DNA of 45,017 nucleotides from Bacillota bacterium (GTDB lineage: Bacteria; Bacillota; Clostridia; Lachnospirales; Lachnospiraceae). Each line of letters starts with the position of its first letter. The first letter of the stretch is position 1. Below the pieces are notes generated by a model. That model made no database searches. It was given only the letters and a program-made list of their open reading frames with translations, and had not been told where the DNA came from. The translations under genes and the position numbers were made by a program. The DNA is taken from contig JAEWPN010000143.1 in NCBI GenBank assembly GCA_023399455.1, positions 1 through 45,017 of the forward strand, read 5' to 3'. Below are positions 17,331 to 26,179 of the stretch, in pieces.

Positions 17331-17908
17331 AATTAAAGGAAAAAAATATCGGATTTGCTATTACAGGATCCTTTTGTACATTCGATAAAATATTAAAGGA
17401 AGTGGAAAATGTAAAAAAAGAAGGCGCGAATGTCGTCCCGATACTTTCCTTTCATGCCGCTTCCATGGATACCCGTTTCGGCAAGGCGTCGGATTTTAAG
17501 GAAAAGCTTAGGAACATTACCGGAAATGAGCCTATTGTTACCATTGAGAAAGCGGAGCCCTTGGGGCCCGGAAACCTTCTGGATATCCTTATTGTGGCAC
17601 CGTGTACCGGTAATACTCTCGCCAAGCTGGCAGGAGGAATCACGGATACGCCAGTTTTGATGGCGGCCAAATCCCATATGAGAAATAATAAGCCCCTGGT
17701 AATCTCTATCTCCACCAACGATGCGCTGGGTCTGAATTTTTCCAATATCGGAGTGCTGATGAATGCGAAAGGAATTTATTTCGTACCTTTTGGGCAGGAT
17801 AATCCCGAACAAAAGCCTAAGTCTATGATCGCGCAGACGGAGCTGATCGTCCCCACGCTGGAAGATGCAATGGAGGGAAAACAAATTCAAATGAATTTTG
17901 GCAAATAA
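17327..17908 (+). CDS. dpaB: Dipicolinate synthase subunit B (flavoprotein)
   Basis: The 193-residue protein is DpaB (SpoVFB), a flavoprotein-fold partner of DpaA. Recognisable parts are GFAITGSFCTFDKIL (9-23), VVPILSFHAASMDTRFG, ILIVAPCTGNTLAKLAGGIT, DTPVLMAAKSHMRNNKPLV, NIGVLMNAKGIYFVPFGQDNP and KPKSM near the end. Its ATG overlaps the dpaA stop codon by four bases. A long AT-rich inverted repeat covers its last codons and stop. Confidence 0.92.
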   Translation: MKLKEKNIGFAITGSFCTFDKILKEVENVKKEGANVVPILSFHAASMDTRFGKASDFKEKLRNITGNEPIVTIEKAEPLGPGNLLDILIVAPCTGNTLAKLAGGITDTPVLMAAKSHMRNNKPLVISISTNDALGLNFSNIGVLMNAKGIYFVPFGQDNPEQKPKSMIAQTELIVPTLEDAMEGKQIQMNFGK

Positions 17909-17920
17909 AATTTGTTTTCC
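17876..17920 (+). terminator. Possible terminator at the end of dpaB
   Basis: GGAAAACAAATT (17876-17887) and AATTTGTTTTCC (17909-17920) are a perfect 12-bp inverted repeat with a 21-nt loop that includes the dpaB stop codon. The stem is AT-rich and lacks a separate T-run, so the call is tentative. Confidence 0.4.
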
Positions 17921-17922
17921 TC

Positions 17923-17949
17923 TAAAGTTATTAAAAAAAAAACCGATAC
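17923..17949 (+). promoter_or_regulatory. Sigma-28 promoter of the flgM operon
   Basis: TAAA (17923-17926), exactly 15 nt, and ACCGATAC (17942-17949) match the flagellar sigma-28 pattern. It lies about 45 nt upstream of flgM, so sigma-28 would drive its own anti-sigma factor, a classic feedback. Confidence 0.75.
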
Positions 17950-17994
17950 TAATAATAAGAAAACAGTAAAATAACACGAAAGGAGGAGTGAGCA

Positions 17995-18270
17995 ATGCGT
18001 ATAGAAGCTTATTCACAGGTTCAGCAGATATATAAGAAGGAAAAAGTTGATAAAAGCCAGAAGACAGTGAGTGCAAGCGTATCCGATCAGCTTTCTATTT
18101 CTAGCGTTGGAAAAGATTATCATACTGCGAAACAAGCGATAGCGGGCATTGCAGATGTCAGAGAAGAATTAACTGCTCCTCTCAAAAAGAGTATTCAAGC
18201 AGGTACTTACGAGGTGAGCACGGAGAAATTTGCTGATAAGCTGTTGCAGAAATGTGAAGAAATGAGGTAG
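17995..18270 (+). CDS. flgM: Anti-sigma-28 factor FlgM
   Basis: The 91-residue protein matches FlgM: a flexible N-terminal half, then DQLSISSVGKDYHTAKQAI and the sigma-binding C-terminal helices DVREELTAPLKKSIQAGTYE (about 54-73) and STEKFADKLLQKCEEM. It holds sigma-28 inactive until the hook-basal body is complete, when FlgM is exported. A strong AAAGGAGGAG precedes the ATG. It is the first gene of flgM-flgN-flgK-flgK-flgL-fliW-csrA and has a sigma-28-type promoter. Confidence 0.9.
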   Translation: MRIEAYSQVQQIYKKEKVDKSQKTVSASVSDQLSISSVGKDYHTAKQAIAGIADVREELTAPLKKSIQAGTYEVSTEKFADKLLQKCEEMR

Positions 18271-18274
18271 TCCT

Positions 18275-18793
18275 GTGGCAAGTTTAATGGAGAACCTGAT
18301 AGATATATTAGGTAAATTGTGCGATGAGTATGAAAACTTGCTGGGGCTATCCCAAAATAAGACTCCGGTTATCATAGCCGGTGATTTGAAAGAGCTATCA
18401 AAAATCACGGATGAAGAACAAATCGTTGTAAGCAGAATTAATCATTTGGATCATGACAGACAGGAAGTGATCCGTGATATTGCCAACGTAGTAAACAGGG
18501 ATGTTGAAGATTTGAAGCTTGCTAACATTATTCAAATGCTTGAACCGAGACCGGTGGAGAGCCAGAAACTGGCGGAAGTCTATGACAGGCTGAAGGACAT
18601 CGTGCACAAGGTGCAGAGGGTGAATTCCCAGAATAGAGAATTGCTGTCCAGCGCACTGGAGATGGTAGAGTTCGAGATAAATATGGTCCAGGCAATGAAG
18701 GCGGCTCCTGCAACTGCCAATTACAACAAAGGCGCGTATAATGCCGGAAGTGTAATCGGAGTAGACAGAAGCGAATTCGATACAAAACAATAA
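18275..18793 (+). CDS. flgN: Flagellar chaperone FlgN
   Basis: The 172-residue, mostly helical protein fits FlgN, the export chaperone for the hook-filament junction proteins FlgK and FlgL: MENLIDILGKLCDEYENLLGL at the start, then heptad-rich helices and SQNRELLSSALEMVEFEINM. Its place between flgM and flgK is the usual one. The start is a GTG at 18275 with GAGG (18264-18267) seven bases upstream. The in-frame ATG at 18287 has no ribosome binding site. Confidence 0.82.
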   Translation: MASLMENLIDILGKLCDEYENLLGLSQNKTPVIIAGDLKELSKITDEEQIVVSRINHLDHDRQEVIRDIANVVNRDVEDLKLANIIQMLEPRPVESQKLAEVYDRLKDIVHKVQRVNSQNRELLSSALEMVEFEINMVQAMKAAPATANYNKGAYNAGSVIGVDRSEFDTKQ

Positions 18794-18815
18794 TCCCTTA
18801 GAGAGGTAATATCAT

Positions 18816-20417
18816 ATGTCATTATTTGGAAGCTTATACGTCGGTGCATCCGGATTACAAACAAGTCAAAACGCGCTCAATACGACGGCGCATAATATGG
18901 CTAACGTTGATACCACAGGATATACGAGACAACAGATCCTGCTCGGTACAAGAAGCTATAATATTCTCTCGGTCAACGCCTCCGCTGTTGCATACCAGCA
19001 GACCGGTCTGGGCGTGCTTTATTCCCAAACAAGACAAGTAAGAGATGAATTCCTGGATAAGACATATCGCAAGGAATCCGGGCGCAGTGCGTTCTACGAG
19101 ACGAACACGCAGGTCATCGAAGAAATGGAGGACTTGTTCGGAGAGTTTCAGGGTGTAGAGTTCTCGGAGGCTTTGGAGAACCTTTGGACTGCTATCGAAG
19201 AGCTGGCGAAGGATCCCTGCAAGCTTACCAACCAGAACCTGTTCGTGACGCGATCCAAGGAATTCATTCAAAGAGCGCAGCTCGTTTATAATGGACTCAG
19301 CGAGCAGCAGGACAACCTGAATACACAGGTGAAGACTAACGTAAATACCATTAACGATTACGGTCAGCAGCTGGTCGATATCAACAAACAAATATTGAAA
19401 ATAGAGACCGGAGGCACTGAGAATGCCAACGATTTAAGAGATAAAAGAAACCAGATACTGGACGAGCTGGCAAAGCTTGGAAACATCAGTTACTCGGAGG
19501 ATTTATACGGTGTAGTGACCGTGAAGTTCGAAGGCATCGATTTCGTGAGGGCGGATTCGGTGAATAAAATCGAGCTGTATCAGGATAATACTACAGGATT
19601 CTATACCCCTTACTGGTCACAGCTTGCCAACTATAAAACGGTAAATGGAGAAAAGGTTCTGGATCTCGACGCGGCCAGAATATATGACCCGACTCAGACA
19701 ATATCTTCCGATTTGAATACGGATATAGGCTCCACAAGAGCGCTGCTGCTTGCAAGAGGTGAAAAACGTGCCACTTACCACGATATGGAAGACGGAGAAT
19801 ATTACAATACCAATATATCCCAGTCTTTGCTCATGAATATACAGGCTGAGTTCGACCAGCTGATAAATAAAATTACCACTGTAATCAATGATGTACTCAA
19901 AGAGGCGGCAGAGAGCGAGCCGGACACCGATTACATGAAGGATGAAAATGGGAATCCCTATCAGCTGTTTGAGATGATTGCGAATGATGCAACGGTAGGC
20001 TTTACCATCGGTAATATTATCATAAATGAGGATCTTGTTGCGGAGCCGGCCCTGCTTTCCTTCCGTCTGCAGAATGGAGAAGAAGATGCGGATACCACCC
20101 AGAAGCTTTTGGATGTGCTTTCCGAGGAGTCATATACACTCAATCCGAACCTGAAGACAAAGACTAACCTCATAAAATACTATTCCAGTTTGATTTCTCA
20201 GGTAAGCAACACGGGTGAAGCGAACAAGGAAATAGCAGCGGCACAGGCGGGTACGGTAAATGAGACGTTTAACTCGAGAGAACAGGTTTTAGGGGTATCC
20301 TCCGACGAAGAGATGGAATTCATGATTAAATTCCAGAATGCGTATAACGCATCCAGCAGATACATAAACGTTATTGATGAAATGATGGAACATATTTTGA
20401 ACACATTGGGAAGGTAA
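18816..20417 (+). CDS. flgK: Flagellar hook-associated protein FlgK (copy 1)
   Basis: The 533-residue protein is FlgK (HAP1), which joins hook and filament. The N-terminal flagellar rod/hook motif reads ALNTTAHNMANVDTTGYTRQ (21-40), and a QNAYNASSRYINVIDEMMEH helix closes the C terminus, as needed for the D0/D1 coiled coil. GAGAGG precedes the ATG. A second FlgK-like gene follows 11 nt later, so there are tandem paralogs. Length matches common FlgK proteins. Confidence 0.9.
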   Translation: MSLFGSLYVGASGLQTSQNALNTTAHNMANVDTTGYTRQQILLGTRSYNILSVNASAVAYQQTGLGVLYSQTRQVRDEFLDKTYRKESGRSAFYETNTQVIEEMEDLFGEFQGVEFSEALENLWTAIEELAKDPCKLTNQNLFVTRSKEFIQRAQLVYNGLSEQQDNLNTQVKTNVNTINDYGQQLVDINKQILKIETGGTENANDLRDKRNQILDELAKLGNISYSEDLYGVVTVKFEGIDFVRADSVNKIELYQDNTTGFYTPYWSQLANYKTVNGEKVLDLDAARIYDPTQTISSDLNTDIGSTRALLLARGEKRATYHDMEDGEYYNTNISQSLLMNIQAEFDQLINKITTVINDVLKEAAESEPDTDYMKDENGNPYQLFEMIANDATVGFTIGNIIINEDLVAEPALLSFRLQNGEEDADTTQKLLDVLSEESYTLNPNLKTKTNLIKYYSSLISQVSNTGEANKEIAAAQAGTVNETFNSREQVLGVSSDEEMEFMIKFQNAYNASSRYINVIDEMMEHILNTLGR

Positions 20418-20428
20418 GGTGAGCTAAG

Positions 20429-22273
20429 ATGCCATCACAATTTTTTGGACTGACAATCGCATCCTCGGGATTACGGGCAGCAAATGCGGCTCTTAATACA
20501 TCGGCAAATAACATTTCCAACGTAAATACGGAAGGCTACAGCAGGCAGACTGTGACGCAGGAGGCAGCGAACGCCCTTCGCGTGTTCGCAACATACGGCT
20601 GTGCCGGAGCGGGCGTTGATACGGTAGCTATCGAGCGTATGCGGGACAGCTATTATGATACAAGGTTTCGGAGCAATAACACCACACTCGGTGAGTATGA
20701 TGTTAAGAAATATTACACGGATACCCTGCAGCAATATCTGGACGATGACGGAACCTCGGGCTTCGGTACGATTTACGACTCGTTTTGGGCAGCATTACAG
20801 TCTATTACCACCAATTCCAGCAGCACGGAGAGTAAGGCTCAATTCATAGCGGCGGCGGAAAGCATGGCGGATTATTTTAATAATACGGCGGGCAATTTAA
20901 AGGAGCTGCAAAAGGATATTAACTCCGAAATCAAGATAAGAGTCGACAGAATTAATGCTATCGCCACAGAAATCGCCACACTGAACAAGCAGATCAACGT
21001 TATCGAGATGACAGGAGCTGCGGCCAACGAGCTGCGCGACAAGAGGGATCTGATGCTGGACGAGCTGGCGGAAATCGTAGATATCGAGACGAAAGAGATT
21101 GCTGTTACCGATGCGAATAACCCCGACAGAGAGACCGGCGGAACGCGTTTTATGGTGTATATAGCAGGTGGGCAGACGTTAGTAGACGGCAATGAATACA
21201 ATACGCTCGAATGTGTTTCCAGAGCGGAAAATGAGAAAATAAACATGACGGATGCGGATGGATTGTATGACATTTACTGGGATAACGGCAATGAATTCAA
21301 TCTGAATAACGCATCGATGGGCGGAGCCTTAAAGGGCCTTGTGGCCATGCGCGACGGCAATAATAGTCAGGCGTTTTCCGGCACGGTTACCAATGTGGGA
21401 AGAACTGCTGACGGTTCAAATGCACAAGTGCAGATTAAGGTGACACAAGAATATCTGACGGATATGAATAAGTGCAACCTTTCCGATACGGGAGGAAGCA
21501 TTGTTATCGGAAATACAGTTTATTACTATCAGTCATGGACCTTCGATGCGTCTACTTCTACCTATACGCTGAAGATGGATGACGCGAAGTGCGATACGAT
21601 AATCGACGCTTCCAAAACTGCCAAGAAAGCAGAAATAGGCACTGATATCAGTTATCAGGGAATTCCTTATTATCTGTCCCAATTGAACGAATTCGTCCGC
21701 GCGTTTGCCGCCAAGGTAAACGAAGTTTTTACCAGTGGCTATAATACGAACGACGCACTGGGAGCCATGCTTTTCACAGGGGCTAAGGCGGTAACGGGAA
21801 GCAATAAAAGCGATACTCAATATGGAGAAGGGGACTTTACGGACGATGACGGGTATTATGAGCTGACGGCGTTTAATTTTCAGGTAAACAAAGAGCTGGT
21901 GGCGAATGCAGACTTACTTGGAACGAGAAGCAGCGCAGATGTGGGCGTGGAGGAATGCGGCAAAATCGATGAGCTGATTTCGATACTGAAGGATAAGACC
22001 AAGTTCAGCTTCCGTAATTCTACAGCGAGTGAATTCCTGCAATGTCTGCTTTCTGATGTAGCTTTGAATGCCGGCAATGCGAAAACATTTTACGATACAT
22101 ATTATGGAATCGCGGTAACGATCGAAAATCAGAGAACCTCCATATCAGGTGTGGATGAAGACGAGGAAGCGACGAACATGGTGAGATTCCAGAACGCGTA
22201 TACGCTTTCTTCCAAGATGATGCAGGTATTGACGGAAATATACGACCGCTTGATTCTTGAAACCGGTGTGTGA
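20429..22273 (+). CDS. flgK: Flagellar hook-associated protein FlgK (copy 2)
   Basis: This 614-residue paralog shares the FlgK N-terminal motif (AALNTSANNISNVNTEGYSR, about 20-39) and the C-terminal VRFQNAYTLSSKMMQVLTEI helix. The middle is longer and different from copy 1, with a large insert (about 300-460) that could form an extra surface domain. AAGGTGAG precedes the ATG. Two FlgK proteins could form distinct junction rings or be used in different conditions; this is inference. Confidence 0.88.
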   Translation: MPSQFFGLTIASSGLRAANAALNTSANNISNVNTEGYSRQTVTQEAANALRVFATYGCAGAGVDTVAIERMRDSYYDTRFRSNNTTLGEYDVKKYYTDTLQQYLDDDGTSGFGTIYDSFWAALQSITTNSSSTESKAQFIAAAESMADYFNNTAGNLKELQKDINSEIKIRVDRINAIATEIATLNKQINVIEMTGAAANELRDKRDLMLDELAEIVDIETKEIAVTDANNPDRETGGTRFMVYIAGGQTLVDGNEYNTLECVSRAENEKINMTDADGLYDIYWDNGNEFNLNNASMGGALKGLVAMRDGNNSQAFSGTVTNVGRTADGSNAQVQIKVTQEYLTDMNKCNLSDTGGSIVIGNTVYYYQSWTFDASTSTYTLKMDDAKCDTIIDASKTAKKAEIGTDISYQGIPYYLSQLNEFVRAFAAKVNEVFTSGYNTNDALGAMLFTGAKAVTGSNKSDTQYGEGDFTDDDGYYELTAFNFQVNKELVANADLLGTRSSADVGVEECGKIDELISILKDKTKFSFRNSTASEFLQCLLSDVALNAGNAKTFYDTYYGIAVTIENQRTSISGVDEDEEATNMVRFQNAYTLSSKMMQVLTEIYDRLILETGV

Positions 22274-22295
22274 TGAAGGGAGGATTGAATCCGAT

Positions 22296-23831
22296 ATGAG
22301 AATGACAAATAAAATCATGCAGAATAATTCGCTGTATAATATCAATAATAATAAGGTGCTTCAGGACAAGCTGAGCACCCAGATGTCCACACAGAAGAAG
22401 ATAACGAGACCCTCCGACGATCCGGTTATCGCCATCCGTGCATTGAGACTTCGCAGTGATGTAGCTCAGATCAAGCAGTATTATGAAAAAAATGCACCGG
22501 ATGCGGAAAGCTGGCTGAAGGTCACTGCGGATGCGCTGAATACGACGACCTCTGTGATTGAGGATATGATTGAGCAGTGTACAACGGGAAGCAATAAGGA
22601 TTTTGGTGTAGAGCAGCTGGATATTATAGTGACTCAGCTGAAATCCTTAAAAAGTGAGTTCTATGCCACAGGAAATGTAGACTATGCGGGACGCTATGTA
22701 TTCACAGGGTATCGTACGGACACGACCTTGACCTATACGGAGAATAAGACCGAGAATTACCAGATTACAGAACAGCTTGATATTTCCGATCTCGATACGA
22801 TTAATTATACGCACATCGGTGACTTAAAGGGAATTTCTTCGTTGAATTATGATCCGACGGGCGGAGCCATTGCGGATACAACGATAACAAATAGCGATAT
22901 TTACCGGATAAGGCTGTCTTATGATAATTTGAAGGACGCAGATCCTTTGGTAACGAAATACGATGCGGTCACAGAGACGTATGTGGAGGTATTTCCTTCT
23001 ATTACCAAGATGTCGTCAACAGCAACCCCTAATCCATATGATTATATTGTTGGTAACCCCGGTGCGGTGGTATTGGTGCCGGAAACGGGGGAGCTTCTGA
23101 TCGGGACAAAAGCGTATGACGAGTATATTACAGGGACAGTAGATTCCGGTCAGGAAATACGGGTAACCTATGAGAAGGATTCCTGGAAGGAGGGTGATTT
23201 GCGCCCTCAGCATTATTTTGCCTGTACCTATACGAATGCGGAAACCGGTACCACGATAGACTACAATGAAGGTTATCTGACTGACGAAGGGGCGTCGCAG
23301 ATTATTCAGTACGACGTCGGATATAATCAGAAGATTCGTATCAATACCACTGCTGATGAGGTTTTCACTTTGGATGTGGACAGAAATATCGACGATCTGG
23401 AAAGTGCGTTAGCAGCTTTGAAGGAGATCGAAGAGGCGAGGTCGAATCTCGATAAAATGCTGGATGGTATGGCCGAAGGAGAAACCGGATATGATAATTT
23501 AAAAGCTACCGCAGATGCGGCAGATAAAGCTTATACATATATCCGTGAAAATATGCAGAAAATGTTTGAGAGTCTGATTACTAAGGTGAAAGGGACACTG
23601 GATAATACCAGCGTTGCTATTACGGATAATGGTACGAGAGGAAGCCGGCTCGATTTAATAACGAACCGCCTGATGACTCAGAAGACCACGTTCCAGACGC
23701 TGCAGTCCGCCAATGAAGACGCAGATATTACCGAGGTGACGATACAGCTGACGAGTATGAACTACTCTTATCAGTCGGCGCTTCTTGCGACCAGTAAGAT
23801 TTTACAGAATTCCCTGATGAATTATATTTAA
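22296..23831 (+). CDS. flgL: Flagellar hook-associated protein FlgL
   Basis: The 511-residue protein is FlgL (HAP3), second junction protein between hook and filament. It begins MRMTNKIMQNNSLYNINNNK, then KITRPSDDPVIAIRALRLRS, the hallmark flagellin-like N-terminal helix. The C terminus (RLDLITNRLMTQKTTFQTLQ, then SANEDADITEV) also matches. The start at 22296 fits the family N terminus, with GGGAGG about 12 bases upstream. It is longer than E. coli FlgL (about 317 residues) because of a central insert. Confidence 0.88.
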   Translation: MRMTNKIMQNNSLYNINNNKVLQDKLSTQMSTQKKITRPSDDPVIAIRALRLRSDVAQIKQYYEKNAPDAESWLKVTADALNTTTSVIEDMIEQCTTGSNKDFGVEQLDIIVTQLKSLKSEFYATGNVDYAGRYVFTGYRTDTTLTYTENKTENYQITEQLDISDLDTINYTHIGDLKGISSLNYDPTGGAIADTTITNSDIYRIRLSYDNLKDADPLVTKYDAVTETYVEVFPSITKMSSTATPNPYDYIVGNPGAVVLVPETGELLIGTKAYDEYITGTVDSGQEIRVTYEKDSWKEGDLRPQHYFACTYTNAETGTTIDYNEGYLTDEGASQIIQYDVGYNQKIRINTTADEVFTLDVDRNIDDLESALAALKEIEEARSNLDKMLDGMAEGETGYDNLKATADAADKAYTYIRENMQKMFESLITKVKGTLDNTSVAITDNGTRGSRLDLITNRLMTQKTTFQTLQSANEDADITEVTIQLTSMNYSYQSALLATSKILQNSLMNYI

Positions 23832-23858
23832 AGCATTTGTAACGTGTAAGGAGAAGGT

Positions 23859-24314
23859 ATGATAATAGAAACTAAAGCATTTGGTGAGATTACGATTGAT
23901 ACAGAGAAGATTATTACATTCCCGAAAGGAATCGTGGGTTTTCCCGAATTAACAGAGTTTACGATGATTCATGATGAAGAAACGGGAGCGGGCTCGATTC
24001 ATTGGCTTCAGTCTTTGCAGGAGCCGGCATTTGCAATGCCGGTTATGGATCCGCTGATTGTAAAACCGGATTATAACCCGGAGGTAGAGGAGGAATGGAT
24101 TAAGCCCCTCGGCGACCTCATACCGGAAGAATTATTAGTGCTCGTGACCGTGACTGTGCCTCGGGATCTGACGCAAATTACTGTGAATCTCAGAGGTCCC
24201 ATCGTTATTAACGCGAGAGAAAGAAAAGCGTGTCAGGTAATTATAGAGGGAGATGAATATAAGGTTAAATATCCTATTTACGACATCCTTCAGGCAAAGA
24301 AAGCGGGTGAATAG
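23859..24314 (+). CDS. fliW: Flagellar assembly factor FliW
   Basis: The 151-residue protein is FliW: ITFPKGIVGFPELTEF (18-33), ILQAKK at the end, and an NLRGPIVINARERKACQVII segment (about 109-128) are family hallmarks. FliW binds free flagellin or CsrA. When flagellin is exported, FliW is released and inhibits CsrA, freeing flagellin mRNA. TAAGGAGA precedes the ATG. Its stop codon directly touches the csrA start, so the two antagonists are coupled. Confidence 0.93.
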   Translation: MIIETKAFGEITIDTEKIITFPKGIVGFPELTEFTMIHDEETGAGSIHWLQSLQEPAFAMPVMDPLIVKPDYNPEVEEEWIKPLGDLIPEELLVLVTVTVPRDLTQITVNLRGPIVINARERKACQVIIEGDEYKVKYPIYDILQAKKAGE

Positions 24315-24533
24315 ATGCTGGCCTTATCCAGGAAGAAAAATGAAGCTTTAATCATTAACAACAATATCGAGATTACTATCCTAGAAATCAAGGGTGAGCA
24401 GGTAAAGATAGGAATCACGGCACCTAAGGAGGTACCTATATACCGTAAAGAAGTATATGTGCAGATACAAGAGGAAAATAAAGCGTCCGTTGATGTGGAG
24501 AGCATGGATGCATTAAAGAAATTTCTGGTCTAA
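24315..24533 (+). CDS. csrA: Carbon storage regulator CsrA
   Basis: The 72-residue RNA-binding protein begins MLALSRKKNEALIINNNIEI and contains VKIGITAPKEVPIYRKEVY, the CsrA signature. The Arg/Lys after VPIYR that contact GGA motifs are present. It represses translation by covering ribosome binding sites. No ribosome binding site of its own is seen; the ATG follows the fliW stop with zero spacing, so translation is probably coupled. Candidate targets with ANGGAN hairpins lie at flaG, flagellin and two glycan-operon leaders in this window. Confidence 0.93.
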   Translation: MLALSRKKNEALIINNNIEITILEIKGEQVKIGITAPKEVPIYRKEVYVQIQEENKASVDVESMDALKKFLV

Positions 24534-24578
24534 TTGTATGAAATCGGAAAGGTACGCTTTGTCTTCTCCGGTTTTGAT

Positions 24579-24619
24579 AAAAGGGAGTTACTTCAGTACT
24601 TTGGAGTACCCCCTTTTTT
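24579..24619 (+). terminator. Terminator after csrA
   Basis: AAAAGGG (24579-24585) pairs with CCCTTTT, and the inner ACTTC/GGAGT extends the hairpin; a run of six T residues ends at 24619. It would end the flgM-to-csrA transcript and lies upstream of the convergent GT11-like gene. Confidence 0.75.
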
Positions 24620-24652
24620 ATACGCAGTCAGTTTCCAAAGTGACGGAAAAAA

Positions 24653-25531
24653 TTACCTGGGAGGTTCCATGCAGAACTTTAACCGTTTATTAAGCAGTGC
24701 GGCAAGATAACAGAATGCACTGTTAGACATGAGCATCCCATCGCACATACTCATCAGTTCCAAGTCGATATAGCTGCTGTCTTGGGTATTGCCCTCTATA
24801 AATACTATATTTGGGGAAAGCGTTAATCCCATAGAGTCTGAATTTGAACGGCACCATGATATATCATCGGAAAAAACAAAAAAAGTGGCACCCGGGTAGT
24901 TCTTTGTTAAAGTTCTCATTGATTGAAGATAATAGGTATCCGACAGTGCCCAGCCGATATCCACATAATCGCCACGGCGTATATGAACGCCAATTGACAG
25001 TGTAGATAAGATGTGGGATGCATAGGCTTTATTTTTTTCATCGGTTATGTCCGGCATGGCTAATTCCCTCTCCAGTATATTACGGTAGGTTCGAAACCAT
25101 TTTGTGTTAATCCAATAGCCATGATAATAAATCACCTCACCTGGGAGCTTTGTTATTTCCGGGTGGAATTCATTAGCAGATATTTGGAATATTTTTCCGT
25201 CGAAAGGATTGTGCTCTTTATAATTAGTTGTTTCTGCAACCATTTGTACGTCGAATCCCAGATTTTTAAAAGATTGGGCGATACTGCTTCCCTCTTTTTT
25301 ATTCTTGATAAATTCATTCCAGACATCGGAATCGAAATTCCTACTTAAAAGATTAGCCTGTATGTTAAATACTTTTTCCAGTTCGTATCCGTTATGAACA
25401 TTATTAACAAAAAAGAAAGAATCGTCAATTAACCACGGTTCTTCCGAAGGATTATATAATTCTGCAAAGCGTACAAATATATATTGAAATACCTGATTGG
25501 CCAGACCGCCGTTTAAATATTGTATTTTCAT
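24653..25531 (-). CDS. Family 11 glycosyltransferase (alpha-1,2-fucosyltransferase-like)
   Basis: The 292-residue protein has the GT11 motifs NGGLANQVFQYIF (7-19), HIRRGDY (183-189, the GDP-fucose-binding motif), FSDDISWC (220-227) and a late MSNSAFCYLAALL segment. The family transfers fucose or similar 6-deoxyhexoses in alpha-1,2 linkage. It is on the minus strand, inserted between csrA and flaG, which suggests a late addition. Its position in the flagellar cluster makes a role in flagellin glycan assembly plausible, but GDP-fucose synthesis genes are not seen here. AAAGGAG lies just upstream of the ATG. Confidence 0.8.
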   Translation of the reverse strand: MKIQYLNGGLANQVFQYIFVRFAELYNPSEEPWLIDDSFFFVNNVHNGYELEKVFNIQANLLSRNFDSDVWNEFIKNKKEGSSIAQSFKNLGFDVQMVAETTNYKEHNPFDGKIFQISANEFHPEITKLPGEVIYYHGYWINTKWFRTYRNILERELAMPDITDEKNKAYASHILSTLSIGVHIRRGDYVDIGWALSDTYYLQSMRTLTKNYPGATFFVFSDDISWCRSNSDSMGLTLSPNIVFIEGNTQDSSYIDLELMSMCDGMLMSNSAFCYLAALLNKRLKFCMEPPR

Positions 25532-25648
25532 GGAATCTCCTTTGGTTCATAACAAGATATGATTACTTTTACTATATCATAATGGCAAAACATAGGGAAA
25601 TAATTATTGATTCAAAAAAGAAAATATTTGTGGTATTAGAAAAAAGGG

Positions 25649-25675
25649 TAAATTATTGCAAAATTCATCCGATAT
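25649..25675 (+). promoter_or_regulatory. Sigma-28 promoter of the flaG-fliD operon
   Basis: TAAA (25649-25652), exactly 15 nt, and TCCGATAT (25668-25675) match the flagellar pattern. It lies 81 nt upstream of flaG, so flaG, fliD, fliS and the fliT-like gene would be late flagellar genes. Confidence 0.78.
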
Positions 25676-25736
25676 AATTAATAAGTACAAGGAATAAGCT
25701 TTCCTGGGAATTTAAAGGGTGTTATATAACACGATT

Positions 25737-25752
25737 ATCACACGGAGGTGAT
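25737..25752 (+). promoter_or_regulatory. CsrA-type hairpin over the flaG ribosome binding site
   Basis: ATCAC (25737-25741) pairs with GTGAT (25748-25752) and presents the loop ACGGAG; the eight bases CACGGAGG fit the CANGGANG consensus for CsrA sites. The loop is part of the flaG ribosome binding site, so CsrA would block flaG translation. The stem is 5 bp. Confidence 0.55.
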
Positions 25753-25756
25753 TACA

Positions 25757-26167
25757 ATGGCAATGGAACCATTAGGAAGTATCAGGAATATTCAGACACA
25801 AGTAACACAGAAGCCGGTTGTAGAAAACACGGAGGTTTCCGCTCCCGAGGCAGCAGCAAATGTAAGCATGGCTGCAGCACCCGCTGTCAAAGCAGAAAAT
25901 AAAGATGCACAAAATACAAGTGCAGATAGCAGAGAAACGCGTCAGGCAGAAAACGATAAAATTAAGAAAGCTGTAGAACAGCTCAATAAGAAGATGCCGC
26001 ATTCCGAAGCTGTATTCGGTATTCATGATGAGACGAACAGAGTAATGATCAAGATCGTGGATAGGGATACGAAGGAAGTGATCAGAGAATACCCGCCGGA
26101 GGAGACTTTGGATATGATTGCGAAGGTGTGGGAATTGGCAGGCATTTTGGTGGATGAGAAGAGATAG
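25757..26167 (+). CDS. flaG: Flagellar protein FlaG
   Basis: The 136-residue protein has a variable, Ala-rich N-terminal half and the FlaG domain at about 60-134 (IKKAVEQLNKKMPHSEAVFG, then DTKEVIREYPPEETLDMI). FlaG affects filament length in several bacteria. The ATG at 25757 has GGAGG about eight bases upstream; a GTG at 25748 lies inside that site and is unlikely to be used. It begins flaG-fliD-fliS-fliT-like and is followed 12 nt later by fliD. Confidence 0.88.
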   Translation: MAMEPLGSIRNIQTQVTQKPVVENTEVSAPEAAANVSMAAAPAVKAENKDAQNTSADSRETRQAENDKIKKAVEQLNKKMPHSEAVFGIHDETNRVMIKIVDRDTKEVIREYPPEETLDMIAKVWELAGILVDEKR

Positions 26168-26179
26168 GAGGAAGTTGAT

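Noticed and set aside
17393..18076. Long minus-strand open frame across dpaB and the flgM promoter.
   Set aside because: It mirrors dpaB codons, has no recognisable domain and would start inside flgM.
24953..24960. GCCGATAT on the plus strand resembling a sigma-28 -10 element.
   Set aside because: It lies inside the GT11-like coding region and the -35 position 15 nt upstream reads AGGT, not TAAA or TAAT.
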